From Nostoc sp. XA010 (lineage in GTDB: Bacteria; Cyanobacteriota; Cyanobacteriia; Cyanobacteriales; Nostocaceae): 64,000 bases of DNA. Positions 60,939-64,000 of the stretch are shown in pieces. The DNA lies in assembly GCF_020829625.1 (NCBI RefSeq), contig NZ_JAIVFX010000031.1, positions 1 to 64,000 of the forward strand, given 5' to 3'. A program made the position numbers and the translations under genes. The notes below the pieces were generated by a model that did not search any database, was not told the DNA's origin, and saw only the letters and a program-made list of their open reading frames with translations. Every line of letters begins with the position of its first letter. Positions within the stretch are counted from its first letter, which is position 1.

Positions 60939-60970
60939 AAGAGCATTCCAATTGCGGAACGCTCTTTTTT
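60939..60970 (+). terminator. Rho-independent terminator after the DUF262 gene
   Basis: AAGAGCATTCC and GGAACGCTCTT pair (one A/C mismatch) around AATTGC, followed by TTTTT, 14 bp after the stop. Confidence 0.88.
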
Positions 60971-61025
60971 GGTAAATTCTGTTACGATAATATGAATTTA
61001 AATTGAAAATTGCTAGTTCTTAAAA

Positions 61026-61286
61026 TCAGGCATGGAGATTTGCTTGTTCCTGCAACCAAGGATCTACAGGTTGCCCATCTTTGCGGCGTAATTCAATTTC
61101 CACTACTATCACTTCTTTGGAACCAGGAGGTGCGGGTTTTTTATGGAAAAGAATGTCATAATCTTGTGGATTGTGTTTGCGTTCTTTCAACCATTCCTGT
61201 ACTTTGGTTGTGGCAAAAAATGATTGCCCTTGCTCAAACATTCGAGTAATCTGCAATTGCAGTGTATAAGGATTTAACCGACCCAT
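61026..61286 (-). CDS. Small conserved hypothetical protein
   Basis: This encodes 86 residues starting MGRLNPYTLQLQITRMFEQG. It is hydrophilic, with KVQEWLKERKHNPQDYDILF and VIVVEIELRRKDGQPVDPWL; helix-then-strand character. No family was recognised, but composition and codon use look genuine, and only a short reversed ORF overlaps it. It has no coding neighbour on the same strand and is probably monocistronic. Confidence 0.65.
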   Translation of the reverse strand: MGRLNPYTLQLQITRMFEQGQSFFATTKVQEWLKERKHNPQDYDILFHKKPAPPGSKEVIVVEIELRRKDGQPVDPWLQEQANLHA

Positions 61287-61711
61287 TTTCTACCGCCTTT
61301 GTTAAGTTAATTGTAGGGCAAGTAATCTGCTTACCCTAGATAGTCTAATGTTAGTGCGAAGTACGCACATCTGACACTTTGCATACTGCTATCTGTAGAA
61401 ATAAAGTCCGAACTTAGTTCGATGAATGCTCTGAGAAAGCGCCGATTTTGCTACAATCTGTCTTCTAGAGGTTGATAAATTATTGTTTGTGGTGCTTGGT
61501 TTTCACCTAGTAATGTTATAATGGTATATCTAAAAAATGTTAAAAACTTGACTGCGCTCGACGACTGAAGTTGTACGTACAGTAAAGGCGAAGGAACGGA
61601 TTAGTTAAGGATTATTCAGCATTTCCCAGTACCTCTACAACATTTCACTACTTAATTCTGTTATAGATTGGAGAGAGGCACGCCGCTTCAAAAACTGACC
61701 AACAGACTGAG
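61287..61711 (+). promoter_or_regulatory. Spacer with candidate promoter for the coiled-coil/TPR gene
   Basis: The 425-bp gap holds no gene. TATAAT at 61517-61522 with TTGGTT 15 bp upstream is a candidate promoter, and TGTACGTACA (61572-61581) is a perfect 10-bp palindrome in the predicted leader. Both are weakly supported. Confidence 0.4.
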
Positions 61712-63844
61712 ATGGTTGTTATGAAGAGCAAAAATCAAGCTGTTTTCGCTTTAATTGTAAAAAGCACTATTGTCTTTTTACCCTTACTGCTGTCCCCTGG
61801 AATTGCCAGTGGACAATCTGCACCATCACCTTCCCCAGCACTAACTCCTGCTTTGGTGTTATCGAATCAGGAACGGGAAGAATTAACGCGGCTAAGAGCG
61901 GAAAAGCGAATTCAACAGCAAGTCCAATCTGATTTTAATAGCGCTTTTAGCCGGACAACTATCTTACTCAATGTCTGGCTAGTTATATTAAGTCTATTTC
62001 CAGTCGCAATCATTGCTTTATTTTGGCTCCTGCGACGGGTGGTAATCCGTGAAATTGTTGATAGAGCTATGCAACAATTACAGGGAATGGAAAAATTGCA
62101 AAATCAGCTAGCCACCGCTAAACAAGAGGCTGAAAATCTTATTCAAGAAGCTAAAAAAATAAATTATGAATTAGAAGAGGAAACAGCTAGTTTACAAGAA
62201 AAGATTAAAAACGAACAAAAAAAATATTTATCTAACCTTACATCTGAACTAGATTTAGCTAAATCACAGGTATTAACTAGATTAGAAACTGAACTGAAAA
62301 AATCTCAAGAAAATATACAAACTTTAGAGTCAGAATTTGCTTATGGGCTATCTAAGTTAGAGTTAGATGCTCAACAACAAAGAGATATAGCACTGGATAA
62401 TCTAGGCAAATTAGCATCTGTCATCGCAGAAGATATGTCTAATTTAAAGTTAGGCGTGCAACAACAGCAAGAACTAGCCGTTACTGATTTAGACGTATTA
62501 AATTTTGAGCTAAAATCTCAACTTTCTGGATGGCAGTCTGATGCTCAAAAGCAAAAGGATATATCTATTGAAAGTTTAACAAAATTGCAATCAGAATTTG
62601 CGGAAAAATTATCTAAATTACAGGTAGATGCTCAGAAACAAAAAGATATCACACTTGAGAATTTAGGAAGATTAGATCAGGAACTAAAATTTCAATTATC
62701 TGAATTACAGGTAGATGCTCAAGAACAAAAAAACAAAATTGTTGAGAGTTTAGCAGCATTGCAGTCAGAATTTGCCAATCACCTATCTGAATTACAAGTA
62801 GATGCTCAAACACGTAAAGAGCTAATCATTGAGAATTTAGAAAAATCTGGTTCTGAGTTTACTTCGCAATTCTCAGATTTACAATGGAATGCTCAACAAC
62901 AAAAGATTCTCATTTTAGAGAAGTTAGAAAGACTAGAAACTGAGTTTGTCTCTCAACTCTCTGAGTTACAATTGGATGCCCAAGAAAGAAAGGATCTCAT
63001 CCTTCAGGAACTAACTGAAATTACACCTGAATCTATCCTAGAGGCGGTGAATTCTGAAGTTGACGTTGAGATGGCAGCTGCATCCATCCTAGAGGTTGTA
63101 AATTCTGAAGTTGAGGAAGAAATACAAGAACAGCCACAACAACCAAAATTTACTGCTGATGAGTATGTAAAACAGGGAGATGAGCTATTTTCCCAAAGGC
63201 GCTATGAAGATGCGATCGCAGCTTACAACGAAGCGGTTAAAATCCAAGCTGATGAACCTGTGACTTGGTTAAAACGAGGTCTAACTCTAGGGAGATTGAA
63301 ACGCTACAAAGATGCGATCGCATCATACAATAGAGCTATTGCAATTCAACCAGATTATCATCAAGCTTGGTGCGATCGCGGCGTTGCCTTTGGTAACTTA
63401 CAACAGCATCAGCAAGCCTTTGACTCATTTGATAAAGCTACACAAATCAAGCCTGATGATGCAGTTGCTTGGTTGAATCGCGGCCTTTCTCTAGTAGCAT
63501 TAGAACAATATGAAGAGGCTATAGCATCTTTTGATAAAGCGCTGGAATTCCAACCCAATTCTCCCAAAATTTGGGATAAACACGGTTATACCTTGGTAAG
63601 ATTGGGGCGCGATGATGAAGCGATCGCTAGTTTTAACAAAGCTTTAGAAATTAACCCAGATTATGCCAGTGCCTATTATAACAAAGCAGCCTGTTACGCA
63701 CTACAAAGACAAGTTGAACTATCTCTGTTAACTTTACAACAAGCAATTGAACTTAATCCCAGGTATAAAGAAGACGCAGTAACTGACTTAGATTTCGATG
63801 ATATTGCCGATGATAAGCGCTTTAAAGAGTTAGTTGAACAGTAA
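61712..63844 (+). CDS. Membrane-anchored coiled-coil and TPR protein
   Basis: This encodes 710 residues (or from the ATG at 61721). A signal-like helix (ALIVKSTIVFLPLLLSPGIA) is followed at about 83-112 by a membrane segment (TILLNVWLVILSLFPVAIIA). A coiled coil of about 300 residues then contains eight units of 29 residues starting LQVDAQ/LELDAQ and alternating with ENL-LE. About six TPRs occupy the last 220 residues (VTWLKRGLTLGRLKRYKDAI, AWLNRGLSLVALEQYEEAIA). It probably scaffolds proteins at an envelope or thylakoid membrane; partners are unknown. Confidence 0.85.
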   Translation: MVVMKSKNQAVFALIVKSTIVFLPLLLSPGIASGQSAPSPSPALTPALVLSNQEREELTRLRAEKRIQQQVQSDFNSAFSRTTILLNVWLVILSLFPVAIIALFWLLRRVVIREIVDRAMQQLQGMEKLQNQLATAKQEAENLIQEAKKINYELEEETASLQEKIKNEQKKYLSNLTSELDLAKSQVLTRLETELKKSQENIQTLESEFAYGLSKLELDAQQQRDIALDNLGKLASVIAEDMSNLKLGVQQQQELAVTDLDVLNFELKSQLSGWQSDAQKQKDISIESLTKLQSEFAEKLSKLQVDAQKQKDITLENLGRLDQELKFQLSELQVDAQEQKNKIVESLAALQSEFANHLSELQVDAQTRKELIIENLEKSGSEFTSQFSDLQWNAQQQKILILEKLERLETEFVSQLSELQLDAQERKDLILQELTEITPESILEAVNSEVDVEMAAASILEVVNSEVEEEIQEQPQQPKFTADEYVKQGDELFSQRRYEDAIAAYNEAVKIQADEPVTWLKRGLTLGRLKRYKDAIASYNRAIAIQPDYHQAWCDRGVAFGNLQQHQQAFDSFDKATQIKPDDAVAWLNRGLSLVALEQYEEAIASFDKALEFQPNSPKIWDKHGYTLVRLGRDDEAIASFNKALEINPDYASAYYNKAACYALQRQVELSLLTLQQAIELNPRYKEDAVTDLDFDDIADDKRFKELVEQ

Positions 63845-63867
63845 AAATCTAAAAGGTATTGGGCATT

Positions 63868-63936
63868 AGTTATTCCACTCCTGCTCCCCCTGCTCCCCCT
63901 GCTTCCCCTGCTCTCCTTCCCCCACTCCCCCCAACT
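63868..63936. repeat. CTCCCCCTGC-type repeat block
   Basis: CCTGCTCCCCCTGCTCCCCC and TGCTTCCCCTGCTCTCC units follow the TPR gene. It is the complement of the GGGGAGCAGGGGGAG repeats at 13291 and 49222. Confidence 0.75.
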
Positions 63937-64000
63937 AGCGGATTCTGTTCCCCAGACATCGCTTTGAGTTTAGATGTAAAAGACTCAGAGCGATCGCTTT
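63937..64000. other. Right edge of the window
   Basis: The last 64 bases hold one HIP1 octamer and no assignable gene. They could be the end of a gene outside the window, but the evidence is insufficient. Confidence 0.4.

Overview
The window comes from a filamentous, heterocyst-type (Nostoc/Anabaena-like) cyanobacterium. Evidence: a psbA 5' end, a flv4/sll0218-like/flv2 operon, a urea ABC transporter with an NtcA-type promoter, very frequent HIP1 octamers (GCGATCGC), and many short repeat families (heptamer repeats, GGGGAGGCAGG-type repeats, small dispersed elements) known from Nostoc intergenic DNA. No rRNA, tRNA or CRISPR was recognised.

Layout. 1-4 kb: psbA start, two tandem paralogous membrane proteins, hrcA (plus a short hrcA-like relic) and a rhodanese. 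4.1-13.3 kb: a DUF3352 protein, a terminator, then a tightly coupled five-gene operon (Hsp70-like, zinc-ribbon/TM/LysM protein, large helical-repeat protein, degenerate J-domain protein, GrpE-like protein) and a secreted protein. 13.4-17 kb: cysE, a PPOX flavoprotein and an oxygenase/FAD-oxidoreductase pair. 17-24.3 kb: urtABCD, then an intrusion (hicB, a frameshifted hicA, a Uma2 gene, a small secreted protein), then urtE. 24.3-30 kb: membrane protein, alaS, an AAA-less M41-like protease, a DUF2945 protein. 30-40 kb: a chemotaxis-type cluster (cheA, cheW, soluble MCP, cheB, cheR; divergently cheY, cheC-like, hybrid kinase), with a 13-copy 21-bp minisatellite before cheB. 39.7-46.2 kb: TerB-like/dynamin GTPase divergent from an unknown helical protein, then a FUSC protein. 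46.2-47.3 kb: gene relics. 47.3-53 kb: purU and a GldG/GldF/GldA-like ABC operon interrupted by a four-helix-bundle gene. 53-58 kb: repeat-rich spacer, then flv2, sll0218-like and flv4. 58-64 kb: a PLP enzyme, a DUF262/HNH protein, a small unknown and a coiled-coil/TPR protein.

How the genes work together. The Hsp70 operon has the parts of a full chaperone machine (ATPase, J-like, exchange-factor-like) plus a membrane/peptidoglycan-linked adaptor and a large scaffold, and is my best candidate for an under-described system. The dynamin-like GTPase with its divergent partner is second. The che genes form one signalling pathway. urtABCDE imports urea, and the flavodiiron operon protects photosystem II.

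A recurrent theme is short repeats inside genes: in-frame in DUF3352, cheA, the GldG-like gene, the four-helix-bundle gene and the PLP enzyme, and as spurious 5' extensions of cheB and flv2. All functional statements come from reading translated sequence and motif recognition; no database search was run.
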